A stretch of DNA of 54,586 nt from CAYWMD01 sp964458575 (GTDB taxonomy: Bacteria; Verrucomicrobiota; Verrucomicrobiia; Limisphaerales; JADLHS01). A program made the translations under genes and the position numbers. The notes beneath the pieces were generated by a model. That model had not been told where the DNA came from, made no database searches, and saw only the letters and a list, made by a program, of their open reading frames with translations. The stretch lies in assembly GCA_964458575.1 (NCBI GenBank), contig CAYWMD010000045.1, positions 1-54,586 on the forward strand. Reading direction: 5' to 3'. Positions 1 to 8,230 of this stretch are shown here, piece by piece (positions within the stretch are counted from its first letter, which is position 1; the number at the start of each line of letters is the position of its first letter).

Positions 1-1181
1 AGGAAACGATGCTCGGCGTAGAGTTTCCGATGCTCGTAGCGTCCCCATGTCCAGCCCGGCCACGTCTGGAAGAACAGATTCTTCGACGTGCTGGGCAGGT
101 TGCTCTCGAAATACTGCGCCGCGTTCATCGAATTGATAGCGTTCTTGATCGCCCCGGCCTTGGCGTTGAGCCCGTCGCGGGTCTTGTCCCAAACGCGGAT
201 CGCGAACATCGCGTGAAACGGAATCGTCTGCCCCTGCATCAGCGCATGAATCTTCTTCTGCTTCTTCTCCATCACGGTGAGCAAGGAGATTTTCTTTTCG
301 CTGGCGTAGTCACCGGCGACACGGTCGTGCTCCTTCTCCTCCTTGCTGATCTCCCGCGAAATCGGGAGCGGATCAACGTTGACCGTGATGGTGTAGTCGA
401 GCAGCCGGAGATTCGTGAGGCGCTGGATGATGCCGGGATAGGTCGTGCGCGGCCAGCGGGTCAGAACAATCAGCGAGTGGTAATGGCCGTCGAGGAAGAA
501 CCCGAAATCGGACTGGCCGTTGCCCTCGCTGTGCCAGCAGTTTTCCTGAATCGAAAGCTCCGGCGCGAAACCGTCCGCCGGGTCGAAATCGAACCGATCA
601 TTGAGCGAAGGGTTGAGAAACCGCTTGTAGTGCCGGAAATGGTCGAGGTCGGACATCGGCAGGATGCGTGCGCCGCCCGAACCGAAGATTTCCAACAGCA
701 ACCGATGGACATGGCCGAACTCGGTTTCGAGCTGATCAATCAGCGTGTTGTAGTAGTCGCGCCGGGCGGCAGCGGATTGGAACGCCTTGGGCACGTTCTC
801 CAACGAGCGCGAGACGTAGAACACAACGCGCTGCCGACGGAGCTTGCGTTCGGACATCGCCTGCCAGTAGCGCGAGAAGCGTTCATTGCGGGCGCGCTTG
901 GTCCAGACGTTGGAAAACGTCTCCGTCTCCTGCTGGTAACGCAACAACTCCCCCTTGTAGTCGGAATCGCAGAAGTATTGCACTTGCAGGCGTTGGTTCT
1001 CGTGCAGGGACGCGAGCAGGAGACAGAGTTGATCTTGGAAGTCGTTCAGGTCGGCGGCGGGACTGTTCGTGAGGTCGGGCGCTTCAAAGATGAAGCCCTT
1101 TGCGACGTAGCCGCCGCGCCGAAGATGATTGAAGATCATCATGTCGCGGACAAAGAAGCCATTGGGAGCGCGCTCAAGCAT
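1..1181 (-). CDS. VirB4/TraC-like conjugative ATPase, N-terminal part (cut by window edge)
   Basis: This is an uninterrupted minus-strand frame from an ATG at 1181 to the window edge, about 393 residues. The protein begins MLERAPNGFFVRDMM. Its charged, helix-rich sequence includes a long stretch on arranging residues against two 'DFQDQLCLLLASLH' and 'SRSLENVPKAF' type segments. It reads like the N-terminal domain of VirB4/TraC-family ATPases that energise type IV secretion. The Walker A and B motifs would lie beyond the left edge, so the family call is inferred from N-terminal style and neighbours. It starts 3 bp after the stop of the coiled-coil gene and is the fourth gene of a minus-strand run with a pilin-like and a membrane gene, as expected of a virB2-virB3-virB4 order. 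Confidence 0.55.
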   Translation of the reverse strand, partial: MLERAPNGFFVRDMMIFNHLRRGGYVAKGFIFEAPDLTNSPAADLNDFQDQLCLLLASLHENQRLQVQYFCDSDYKGELLRYQQETETFSNVWTKRARNERFSRYWQAMSERKLRRQRVVFYVSRSLENVPKAFQSAAARRDYYNTLIDQLETEFGHVHRLLLEIFGSGGARILPMSDLDHFRHYKRFLNPSLNDRFDFDPADGFAPELSIQENCWHSEGNGQSDFGFFLDGHYHSLIVLTRWPRTTYPGIIQRLTNLRLLDYTITVNVDPLPISREISKEEKEHDRVAGDYASEKKISLLTVMEKKQKKIHALMQGQTIPFHAMFAIRVWDKTRDGLNAKAGAIKNAINSMNAAQYFESNLPSTSKNLFFQTWPGWTWGRYEHRKLYAEHRF

Positions 1182-1184
1182 AGG

Positions 1185-1481
1185 TTAGATGCGGATGGAT
1201 GGAGTGGTGACGGCGACTTCCTGCGAGCGAAGCTCCTCGCGCATCTCGTCAATGCGGGCGAGCTGTTCGGCGAGTTGTTCGACGGTGCGGGCGCGTGCGA
1301 GGTTGTGGAGGGCGGTCTCGGCTTCACGGACGTGGGCCAGCGCCCGCTCGATGTGTGAGCGAATCAGTGCCTCGCCGCAGGGCTGATTCAAACCTGCGCG
1401 CAACGCGGTGTCGGCGGATTGCAGCCGGATATGAAGCGCGTGACGATTCAGGTCGGGCGCATTGGATTCGGCGGCGGTCAT
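1185..1481 (-). CDS. small coiled-coil protein in the secretion operon
   Basis: A 98-residue protein starting MTAAESNAPD. It is almost entirely helix-forming, with heptad-like Ala/Leu/Glu spacing from about residue 20 to 85, and it has no signal peptide or membrane segment. Its ATG overlaps the stop codon of the upstream membrane gene (ATGA), and its own stop lies 3 bp before the VirB4-like start, so the four genes are almost certainly co-transcribed. I do not recognise a family. It may be a structural or chaperone component of the secretion apparatus, but that rests on position only. Confidence 0.6.
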   Translation of the reverse strand: MTAAESNAPDLNRHALHIRLQSADTALRAGLNQPCGEALIRSHIERALAHVREAETALHNLARARTVEQLAEQLARIDEMREELRSQEVAVTTPSIRI

Positions 1482-1825
1482 GGTTGCTCCTCCGAAAGCG
1501 GGTGGCGGAAATTGCGGTTGCACTGGGCCTCCGGCGCGAAACCGCTGCCGGTGAACCAACGCTCGAAAATGTCGCGGTCGTAGCCGGGCGGCTTGCCCTG
1601 CCTCAGCCCGAAGATGTAGGCGAGGCAAAGCGCGACGGGAATCAAGGCGACGACGAACGAAGTCAGGAACGATTGATTCAGCGGGACAAGCAGCACGAAG
1701 AACAGCGTGATACCCGCGCCGATGCCGCCCACGAGCCACCAGAACAACCCTCCCTCCAATCCCCACGTCCGGCCTTTGGAGTCGGAGGCGGCGTTGGTAT
1801 CGGTGAGTCGGAGGTCTGTTTTCAT
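1478..1825 (-). CDS. small inner-membrane protein, VirB3-like position
   Basis: A 115-residue protein. I chose the ATG at 1825 (MKTDLRLTD) over more distal starts because the upstream extension is low-complexity shadow sequence. Two adjacent hydrophobic segments (about residues 26-49 and 52-73) are followed by a conserved-looking cytoplasmic tail with RQGKPPGYDRDIFERW. Size, topology and position between a VirB2-like pilin and a VirB4-like ATPase fit a VirB3/TrbD-type inner-membrane component of a conjugation channel. The sequence itself does not prove the family. The stop overlaps the start of the next gene by 4 bp. Confidence 0.6.
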   Translation of the reverse strand: MKTDLRLTDTNAASDSKGRTWGLEGGLFWWLVGGIGAGITLFFVLLVPLNQSFLTSFVVALIPVALCLAYIFGLRQGKPPGYDRDIFERWFTGSGFAPEAQCNRNFRHPLSEEQP

Positions 1826-1874
1826 GGCAGCTCGGGGCGGCGGGTGGCGGGGTGTGAGGCGGGTTCTGGCAAGA

Positions 1875-2228
1875 TCAGAAGTTGCCGACGCCGACGGCGC
1901 TGTTCGCGTCAATGCCGAAGATTTTGTAAAAGGCGAACACAGCGGCGGGCGCAGCCGCGATGATCGCCCCGCCAATGATACTCATCTTGCCCTGGTCAAC
2001 GTCGCCCCGCCGGATGGCGAACCCACCGTAGATGACCGCCGAGATGCCGAGGACGAAACCGAACATCATGATCACGGCAAGACTGTTGCTGATGCCGGTC
2101 TTGAGTTCGGTGGAGTTGAACACCTGCCCGAAGGCGGACAGGGTGTTGAGGGTGAGGATGGCAGCGGCCATGAGGATGGCGGGCAGCCGCGAACGGGTTT
2201 TTCGACTGGTCTGTTTGATGAGCTTCAT
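1875..2228 (-). CDS. VirB2/TrbC-like pilin subunit
   Basis: A 117-residue protein. It starts with a basic N-terminus (MKLIKQTSRKTRSR) and a hydrophobic signal segment ending near 'SAFGQ', about residue 35. Two further hydrophobic segments follow at about residues 46-68 and 84-104, separated by a short polar loop with RRGDVDQGK. This signal-plus-two-helix plan is that of VirB2/TrbC prepilins, which form the conjugative pilus after signal cleavage. It is the first gene of the minus-strand run, 49 bp before the VirB3-like gene, and it faces away from the AAA+ ATPase gene across a ~130-bp divergent promoter region. Confidence 0.65.
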   Translation of the reverse strand: MKLIKQTSRKTRSRLPAILMAAAILTLNTLSAFGQVFNSTELKTGISNSLAVIMMFGFVLGISAVIYGGFAIRRGDVDQGKMSIIGGAIIAAAPAAVFAFYKIFGIDANSAVGVGNF

Positions 2229-2360
2229 ACGCGTTTGTGTTTTTGTTGTCTGTCGTCAGCGGCGTCTCCGCCGAACACGCGATGACAATCTCACAAGCGC
2301 GCGAAGTGGTGGTGTATGCCCTACACAACATGCGCGCACAGTCCGGGCTACAAATCAGGG

Positions 2361-3269
2361 ATGAACAAAACAACAGACCCGACGAAGCTCACCAAACTCC
2401 ACGAACTGACCTCCCTGTTGCCGCGCGAAATCCGCGGCCAGTCCCACGCGCTGCCGCGCATCATGTCCGCAGTGCGGCGCGGGGAACTCGGATTGACGAA
2501 GCCCGGTCGTCCGCGCGGAAGTTTCCTGCTGCTCGGGCCAACGGGCGTGGGAAAAACGGAAACGGTGGTCGTGACGACAAACCAGATATTCGGCGCGGGC
2601 CAGTTGTTCCGGTTCGACATGAGCGAATTCCAGAATCAGGAAGCGCTCGGGCTTCTGCTCGGGGCGCGGCTCGGTGAAGTTGGATACCTCGGTGGCGTGC
2701 GCGAACGTGCGGCCGAAGGATCGCTCCTGTTCGATGAGGCGGAGAAAGCGCATCCGCGCGTGCTGGATATTCTCCTGCAACTGCTGGACGCGGCGCGAAT
2801 CACAGTGGCGACAGGGCAGACACTGGACTTCAGCGGCTTCTACATCTGGCTCACGTCAAATATCGGTTCGGCAGAATTGATGAGCCTCCAACACTCGAAC
2901 GACGCGACGCTGGAGCGCCACGTTCTCACACGAGCACAACAAACTCTGCGCCCGGAAATCTTCGCGCGTGTGAACGAGAAGCTCGTGTTCCATCGCCTGA
3001 GCTACGAACACCAGTTGGAGATCGCGGAGAAGTTTTTGTCGCGCGAGATCGAATTTCTCGCCGCGCGCGGGCACAAGCTCGAACTCGACAAGACCGCGTT
3101 GCCGTTCCTCGTGCGAAAGGGATTCCATCCGAAACTCGGCGCTCGCCCGATGCGCGATGCCGTTGAAAGATTGGTCGGTGACGCAGTGAGCGAATGTCTG
3201 CTGGATTCGCGACCTGCGTGCGGCGTCCTGGCGTTGGACGATACGCGGGACTGCCTGATGGTGCTGTGA
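2361..3269 (+). CDS. ClpB/ClpA C-terminal-type AAA+ ATPase
   Basis: A 302-residue protein from the ATG at 2361 (MNKTTDPTKL). An in-frame ATG at 2316 would add 15 residues of no recognisable content. It contains one AAA+ module of the second-domain ClpB/ClpA type: Walker A GPTGVGKTE near residue 58, Walker B with LLFDEAEKAHP near residue 121, a sensor segment with LTSNIGSAE, and the C-terminal winged 'D2-small' region with GARPMRDAVERL. The N-terminal domain, first AAA module and middle domain of true ClpB are absent, so it is a stand-alone single-module ATPase. It sits beside the secretion genes and may remodel a substrate or apparatus protein. That role is inferred. Confidence 0.8.
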   Translation: MNKTTDPTKLTKLHELTSLLPREIRGQSHALPRIMSAVRRGELGLTKPGRPRGSFLLLGPTGVGKTETVVVTTNQIFGAGQLFRFDMSEFQNQEALGLLLGARLGEVGYLGGVRERAAEGSLLFDEAEKAHPRVLDILLQLLDAARITVATGQTLDFSGFYIWLTSNIGSAELMSLQHSNDATLERHVLTRAQQTLRPEIFARVNEKLVFHRLSYEHQLEIAEKFLSREIEFLAARGHKLELDKTALPFLVRKGFHPKLGARPMRDAVERLVGDAVSECLLDSRPACGVLALDDTRDCLMVL

Positions 3270-3270
3270 A

Positions 3271-4134
3271 TCAGGCCAGCAACAGATACAGGTGCGACTC
3301 GCCGATGTCCTTGTCCGGCTGGAACGCACCAAGTTTGCGCTTCGACAGTTGCCCGCAACCCTTGCGGATGGCCTTCCGCTTCGCTGCAATTTTGGGCAGG
3401 CGCACAAGCAGGCAGTCCGCGAACTGGTCACCAGCTTTGCCAGCGTAGATGTCAGGCGCGATCACCTCGGTCGCGCCTGACGTGTAAAGAGCGCCAACAA
3501 ATTTCAAGGCGTCGCTCTTGCGCTTGAATCGTCCGAGCGAGCGCATTGCCTCGCCGCCACTCTCCAACCACTTCCGCACTTCGGCGCGGTTTTTCTGCGC
3601 CAAAAGCGACCGGACGAAAACTTCGTGGATTCGTTTTTCCGAAACGACTGTATGCGGCAGAGGTTTCCCGACCTTGCCGATGAGTTTTGGAAGTGATTTG
3701 TCCTTGGCGCGGGCGGCACGATATTCGTCGGCGGTGACAGGCTTGCCGTGCAAATAAATATCCTCGGACAGCAACGTTCCATCATGCAGCCACATCCGAT
3801 AGCGCCCCGAAAAATCGCCGCGCACGGTGGAGAATTCCATCTGGCACTTGCCGTTCTCGTGCCATGCTCGTTGAACGCCCGTGCCGCGAACCATCCGGTA
3901 TTTTCCCAGCAACCGCCCGGCTTCACTCCACTGGCGGCAGTCTCCATGCAGCAAACCGTTTCGATAAGGTTCTTCATTGGCGAGCTCACCGTTTTTGTGC
4001 CAGACCCGGACCACACCATGCCTGCGACCGTTGCGCAGGGGAACTTCTTCACGAAGCCGGCCATTACGATGGTAGGTTTTTTGAATCAACTTTTTCACAA
4101 GACCGACAATCGCTTTATTCGTCAATGAACTCAT
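3271..4134 (-). CDS. MORN/YwqK-type repeat protein
   Basis: A 287-residue protein from the ATG at 4134 (MSSLTNKAIV). A TTG 12 bp upstream is a possible alternative start. The N-terminal half (about residues 20-120) holds at least five short repeats of the form YRNGxLHGxxxxW, the toxin-antitoxin YwqK/MORN pattern. The C-terminal half is a basic alpha/beta region without a family I recognise. It ends 1 bp from the stop of the convergent ATPase gene. MORN repeats of this sort occur in many contexts, including immunity proteins of secreted toxins. Nothing here identifies a partner toxin. Confidence 0.7.
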   Translation of the reverse strand: MSSLTNKAIVGLVKKLIQKTYHRNGRLREEVPLRNGRRHGVVRVWHKNGELANEEPYRNGLLHGDCRQWSEAGRLLGKYRMVRGTGVQRAWHENGKCQMEFSTVRGDFSGRYRMWLHDGTLLSEDIYLHGKPVTADEYRAARAKDKSLPKLIGKVGKPLPHTVVSEKRIHEVFVRSLLAQKNRAEVRKWLESGGEAMRSLGRFKRKSDALKFVGALYTSGATEVIAPDIYAGKAGDQFADCLLVRLPKIAAKRKAIRKGCGQLSKRKLGAFQPDKDIGESHLYLLLA

Positions 4135-5160
4135 TTTAACGCCCAAAGGCGCTAGAATGACAGCCTAGAATTGGGGTGACGCAATCAAATCCCTTTCTAG
4201 CAGACAGACTCTCGCGATGAAAACCTAAGCGCAAAAGTCCCCGGCGGCAGCGGGCGGGTCAGAGGAGGAACGGAAGCGCGAGCGTCTAAGCGAAGCGACC
4301 CGTAGTATCCTTGACGCGCCCGCCGCCGCCATACAATAGGACAGGTTCTCATCGCGCTGTCCTCGGAATGAGCCGAATGGCTCGCACATTTTCCAATGGG
4401 TGATTGGAAAAATCTAAATTCCCGCCGACCGCTTGTGCGGATCATCAAGCTTCGGTCTGCGGTCGGCGAGCGGGGAAAGTGGAGCGGAGGGCGGAGAGAA
4501 GCGCCTAGCGGAACACAGCCGGAGCGCAACGTCCCGCCGCCGAGCCGCAGACGGAAGCCTGCCGCGCTGGCGGCATTTCGGCGAATGCCCACTCGTGACG
4601 AGCGCGCGGTTTGCGGAGTGGAACGGGCGTCGTCGAAGGGCAACAGGGCGACGGGCAGCCCGTGAAGCGCAGCAAACCGCGCGTTGGTCACGGCGAGCTA
4701 TTGATTCAAGCGGGGGCACTGGCTTAAGTGGCGTCTGCAAGATGCCGGAAAGCGTCTGGTCTCCGAACTTGGCGAATTCATACTGACCGAATTGAATGGT
4801 CCGCGGGTCGTCGCGAAGGCGGAAGGAGCGGAAGGTTCGATCCCACACCGCAACCGACGAACGCCGACCAGTGAATGCCAACGCCTGGTGGCCACGTAAG
4901 ACGCGAACCTCGGATAGCCCGAAGGCTCGCAAACACCGTCATTGCGTTTGGTCTTGGCGAAGTTGCAGCGCTGGTATGACTGACGCGTGCCGGTGAGCAA
5001 ATGAAGCACCTTACGGTGGGTCACGTTTGCGCACGGCCACGGGTTGCGGTGGGCCAACATTGTGAGCCACCACCTGTCACTTGCTGCATTCGTTCCGCCG
5101 CTGCTACGCGGCAGGGTCGCCTCGGCGATGCGACCTCCACCTCCGACGGCGAGGGCTATC
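4135..5160. other. 1-kb stretch without a convincing gene
   Basis: Several short frames are open on both strands, but they are Arg/Pro/Ser-rich and mutually antisense, with no start context or recognisable motif. A GC-rich imperfect inverted repeat lies around 4421-4475, with arms beginning CCGCCGACCGC and GCGGTCGGCG. The rest may be decayed genes or interspersed repeats. I see no RNA gene or mobile-element open frame. Confidence 0.5.
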
Positions 5161-6603
5161 CTACGGCTTGTTCAACCGATAGAACCGATTTTCAGTCGGG
5201 AGATTGATGACGAGCGTTTTGTTCGTGCCATCCTCTTGAATCGCGCCGGGCGCATTGCTCCAATTGACCGAGGCCACGCCGTTCGTGTTTTCCTGCAACA
5301 GCCAGCCGGTGGCGGGCAAAGGCCACGAGACGGCCACCGTGTTGGTGGTCGTCAGGAGAATGGTCAGGCTCGGCGCGCCGGAGGTTTGCAGGGCGAGACT
5401 GAAAAGATACGCCACCCCGGTGTTAAGCTCACCCTTGTCGTCCTTGGGCGACCCAATCAGCACCCGGTCGTCCCCCAGCGCCGCCACGGACCAACCGAAG
5501 TTGTCGGTGGCGGCGGGCGTGGGATTGGTGCAGGTATTGAGCAACGTGCCGTTGGTGCTGAACAGATACGCCGCGCCGGCATCGGTGGCACGGGTGTCGT
5601 CTTGAACCGCCCCAATCAACACCCGGTCCGTCCCCACGGTCGCCACGCAATAAGCGAAGAAGTCGCTGGCGGCGGGCGTGGGATTGGTGAAGGTAGTGAG
5701 CAACGCGCCGTTGGCGCTGAACAGATACGCCGCGCCGGCATCAGTCGCGCCGGTGTCGTCACGATATGCCCCGATCAGAAACCGGTCGGCTCCAAATGCC
5801 GCCACCGTAACGCCAAACCAGTCGCTGGCCGCCGGCGTGGGATTGGTAAAGGTGGTTAACAGCGTGCCGTTGGTGTTGAATAAGTACGCTGCCCCGGCAT
5901 CGGCCGCGCCGGTGTCGTCACGATACGCTGCAATCAGCACCCGGTCGGTCCCCAGGGCCGCCACACTTTGGCCAAACCAGTCGCTGACGTCCGGGGTGGG
6001 ATTGGTGAACGTGGTGAGCAAAGCGCCGTTGGTATTGAACAGATAGGCCACCCCGGCATCGGTTGCGCCGGTGTCTTTGCCGTGCGCCCCGATCAGCACC
6101 CGGTCCGTCCCGACCGCGGTCGCGGAAACACCGAACCAGTCCGCCTCGGCTGGCGCGGGATTGGTGAAGGTGGTGAGCAAAGCGCCGTTGGTGTTGAACA
6201 GATAGGCGTCCCCGGCTTCGGTCGCGCCCCGGTCGTCGTGATACGCCCCAATCAACACCCGGTCGCTCCCGACCGGCACCATGGAAATGCTGAAGCCGTC
6301 GTCGCCGCTTTTGGGCGGCGCAGGGTTGGTGAAGGTGACCAGCAATGCGCGGTTGGTGTTGAACAGATAAGCCGCCCCCAAAAGGTTCACGTTCACGTCG
6401 CGGGTAGAGGCGCCAATCAGCACCCGGTCGTTCCCCACCGCCGCCACATGATAGCCGAAAGAGCTGCCCCGCGCCGCCGCGGGATTGGTAAAAGTGTTGA
6501 GCAACTTGAAGGTAGTGCCTTGGGCAAGGGCGGTGGAGAGTTGAAGATTGAGCGCCGAGCCGACGGCCAGCAATCCGAGCAGGTTCAACATGATTCGTTT
6601 CAT
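5161..6603 (-). CDS. secreted FG-GAP-like repeat protein
   Basis: A 480-residue protein with a signal peptide (MKRIMLNLLGLLAVGS, cleavage probably after 'ALAQ'). Seven repeats of about 52 residues follow, each containing a variant of DRVLIGAYRDDTGATDAG and then AYLFNTNGALLTTFTNP. This is the FG-GAP/integrin-alpha-like beta-propeller pattern. The last ~75 residues form a separate module (TILLTTTNTVAVSWPLP ... NRFYRLNKP) that I associate with secreted Verrucomicrobiota proteins. Repeat units are close to identical at the DNA level, about 156 bp apart, so copy number may vary by recombination. Probably an extracellular or surface protein; no ligand can be named. Confidence 0.85.
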   Translation of the reverse strand: MKRIMLNLLGLLAVGSALNLQLSTALAQGTTFKLLNTFTNPAAARGSSFGYHVAAVGNDRVLIGASTRDVNVNLLGAAYLFNTNRALLVTFTNPAPPKSGDDGFSISMVPVGSDRVLIGAYHDDRGATEAGDAYLFNTNGALLTTFTNPAPAEADWFGVSATAVGTDRVLIGAHGKDTGATDAGVAYLFNTNGALLTTFTNPTPDVSDWFGQSVAALGTDRVLIAAYRDDTGAADAGAAYLFNTNGTLLTTFTNPTPAASDWFGVTVAAFGADRFLIGAYRDDTGATDAGAAYLFSANGALLTTFTNPTPAASDFFAYCVATVGTDRVLIGAVQDDTRATDAGAAYLFSTNGTLLNTCTNPTPAATDNFGWSVAALGDDRVLIGSPKDDKGELNTGVAYLFSLALQTSGAPSLTILLTTTNTVAVSWPLPATGWLLQENTNGVASVNWSNAPGAIQEDGTNKTLVINLPTENRFYRLNKP

Positions 6604-7210
6604 ATCAGGAGCAAGGCAGAGGAAATTCCCACGCTTTGAACCCAGGCAAATACCCGTTGAATCCTGCTTTGTTCTTGGCCGGAGTTACAGACAAAACTTA
6701 CCGCCGATTTTTGACCAGTCCGGGCGGCAGGAATTGAGCTTATCTTGCCAAACGTAGTCGGATAATTATTCGATTATGTCAGAAGCCGCTTTGCTCCACT
6801 CCCGACTGGCGGAACCGCTGTCGGAGTAATGGAAGCTCACCGGGCGTTGCGTATTCCCACGGCTTGCCGCTCGAAGCTCGCGGACAAGCCTGTCCGCGCT
6901 CCGGGCAAATCGTGCGCTGGCAAATCGTGAGCTTGTCGTGAACCGGCCTTTGCGGCTATCGTCCCCGCGTCAGGCAATTATCAAAACGACCAGAAACCTT
7001 TTTACAAACTAACTTTGCGTAGCTTCGGCTGCTGTCGGAAATCTTATGCCAAAGGAAGCCATGCGGTAACAGGACGGTGGCAATACAAAATAAAAAGGGC
7101 AACCCTTTCGGATCACCCAATCGCAATTGCGAGAAGTTGATATATTGATCGTTTATCCCCCGGTCAAAAGCAAGCGTTTTATCGGAACCATTTCAAAATC
7201 AACGAATCAC
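6604..7210. other. 600-bp gap holding hairpins and repeat copy 1
   Basis: No convincing gene. The stretch holds a hairpin at about 6872-6892 (GCGGACA-agcc-TGTCCGC), copy 1 of the duplicated stem-loop element (listed separately), an AAAGGG-CAA-CCCTTT hairpin near 7095 and a TCGCAATTGCGA palindrome near 7121. The last two lie directly in front of the NYN gene and could be part of its leader. Confidence 0.5.
6964..7036 (+). repeat. direct-repeat leader element, copy 1, with UUCG stem-loop
   Basis: Copy 1 of an element repeated at 7947-8020. The first 55 bp align without gaps (47 identical), including 27 consecutive identical bases beginning CAAAACGACC. A stem-loop follows at 7019-7032: GTAGC-TTCG-GCTGC, a classic tetraloop. 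The partner copy has GCAGC-ATTTA-GCTGC, so the single stem difference keeps pairing (G-U for G-C) and the only length change is in the loop. It ends ~175 bp before the NYN start. Confidence 0.75.
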
Positions 7211-7882
7211 ATGGCCGACCCCGCTCCTACACCGCCGCAGAAACGCTGCACGATTTACGTGGACAGCTTCAACTGGTACTTCGGCGTCTTCCAACACCGC
7301 CCCGCATGGAAATGGCTGAACGTGCAGTCGTTCTTTGAAGCCTTGCGTCCGGATGAGGAGGTGGTCGTCATCAAGATGTTTACCGCGCTGGTTGAACCGC
7401 AAAAGCACGTCAGCCCGCGCCGGGATCGCCACAAACGATACCTCAAGGCGCTGGGCACGTTGCCCAAGGTCAGAATCATTCTGGGCAAGTATCAAGAACG
7501 CACCGTCACCTGCCGGGCGCGAGAATGTCCGCGCCGGCTGGAGTATTCCGTGCCAGAGGAAAAGAAGACGGACGTGAACATCGCCGTCAACCTGCTGGAA
7601 GATGCGCTGCAAGGACTGACCGATTCAATGGTGATCGTCTCGGGTGATTCCGACCTTGAGCCCGCCGTTGAATGGGTGCGTCGGAACTACGCGCACATCA
7701 AGATCACGGTTTACATTCCGGTGCTGGAAGACGAGCGGCATCGGCGGCGCAACGACAACTACCAGCGGATGGGCGTGACCTGCAAACCCCTGCCAGTAGG
7801 CGACCTGTCCCGGCATCTGTTCGCCAACATCGTTGTCGTCAATGCAGAGGAAACGATTGCGCGCCCGCCTGAGTGGGCTTGA
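7211..7882 (+). CDS. NYN-domain ribonuclease (DUF88/LabA-like)
   Basis: A 223-residue protein from the ATG at 7211 (MADPAPTPPQ). An upstream in-frame ATG at 7127 is possible but the extension looks non-coding. It has the NYN (PIN-like) nuclease fold signatures in order: YVDSFNWYFG with the first metal-binding Asp, KKTDVNIAVNLLEDAL with the central Asp, and VIVSGDSDLEPAV with the paired acidic residues. NYN proteins are metal-dependent ribonucleases. A Cys pair (CRARECPRR) in the middle could form a small zinc or structural knuckle. Copies of the same stem-loop element flank the gene, and a restriction-modification system follows on the same strand, which suggests a role in defence or in control of that system. 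This link is inferred. Confidence 0.85.
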   Translation: MADPAPTPPQKRCTIYVDSFNWYFGVFQHRPAWKWLNVQSFFEALRPDEEVVVIKMFTALVEPQKHVSPRRDRHKRYLKALGTLPKVRIILGKYQERTVTCRARECPRRLEYSVPEEKKTDVNIAVNLLEDALQGLTDSMVIVSGDSDLEPAVEWVRRNYAHIKITVYIPVLEDERHRRRNDNYQRMGVTCKPLPVGDLSRHLFANIVVVNAEETIARPPEWA

Positions 7883-7946
7883 ACGGCAGGCGCGGGACAC
7901 CTGCCCCCACTTTTTGTTGTCCTGCGCTGCTGCCCGGCATAATCTG

Positions 7947-8020
7947 CCCGCGTCAGATAATTAACAAAACGACCAGAAACCTTTTTACAAAAACAATTCG
8001 CGCAGCATTTAGCTGCTGTC
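7947..8020 (+). repeat. direct-repeat leader element, copy 2, with stem-loop
   Basis: Copy 2 of the element at 6964-7036. It starts 65 bp after the NYN stop codon and ends with the stem-loop GCAGC-ATTTA-GCTGC (8002-8016). The distance from the element start to the stem is the same in both copies (55 bp). The homology begins abruptly at CCCGCGTCAG and fades after GCTGCTGTC. Confidence 0.75.
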
Positions 8021-8030
8021 CAATCCGAAA

Positions 8031-8118
8031 CCTAGGAATTTCGTACAGAGGACAGCGCTCGATGCGCGCCCCAACCGGGGCGCGCTGATTCGAGCGTTCC
8101 TCTGTGGGCCCTCCTAGG
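8031..8118 (+). ncRNA. candidate structured RNA: 88-bp nested hairpin
   Basis: A long interrupted palindrome with four paired blocks. CCTAGG (8031) pairs with CCTAGG (8113), ACAGAGGA (8045) with TCCTCTGT (8098), CGCTCGA (8056) with TCGAGCG (8090), and GCGCGCCCC (8064) with GGGGCGCGC (8077) around an AACC loop. It contains no open frame and no T-run suggesting a simple terminator. It directly follows the stem-loop of repeat copy 2 and precedes mod. An RNA role is inferred from structure alone; a palindromic mobile repeat is the main alternative. Confidence 0.45.
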
Positions 8119-8128
8119 TGCCTGGATT

Positions 8129-8151
8129 GGGGCGACGGTCAGCGTTGCCCC
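8129..8151 (+). promoter_or_regulatory. 9-bp hairpin in the mod leader
   Basis: GGGGCGACG pairs with CGTTGCCCC (one G-U pair) around a GTCAG loop. It is the third hairpin in a row upstream of mod, 80 bp before the start codon, and may belong to the same structured leader. Confidence 0.4.
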
Positions 8152-8230
8152 ATTTGCTTTTCAGACACCGAGGTTCCCACGGAGGACAGTTCCAGACAGC
8201 AGGCTGATTCGCGCGCGAGCGATTCAGCCT

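Larger units (their letters stand above)
7883..8230. other. structured leader region before the mod gene
   Basis: A 348-bp stretch without a gene but dense in secondary structure: repeat copy 2 with its stem-loop, the 88-bp nested hairpin and a 9-bp hairpin, each listed separately. Between 8152 and 8230 nothing further stands out. It could be a long 5' untranslated leader of mod or an independent small RNA. Confidence 0.55.

Noticed and set aside
5161..6603. Tandem repeats considered as a CRISPR array
   Set aside because: Units are ~156 bp, coding and without unique spacers between short repeats; they encode a propeller-like protein.
8031..8118. Retron msr/msd or CRISPR-related RNA
   Set aside because: No reverse transcriptase or cas gene is present; only the structure is supported.
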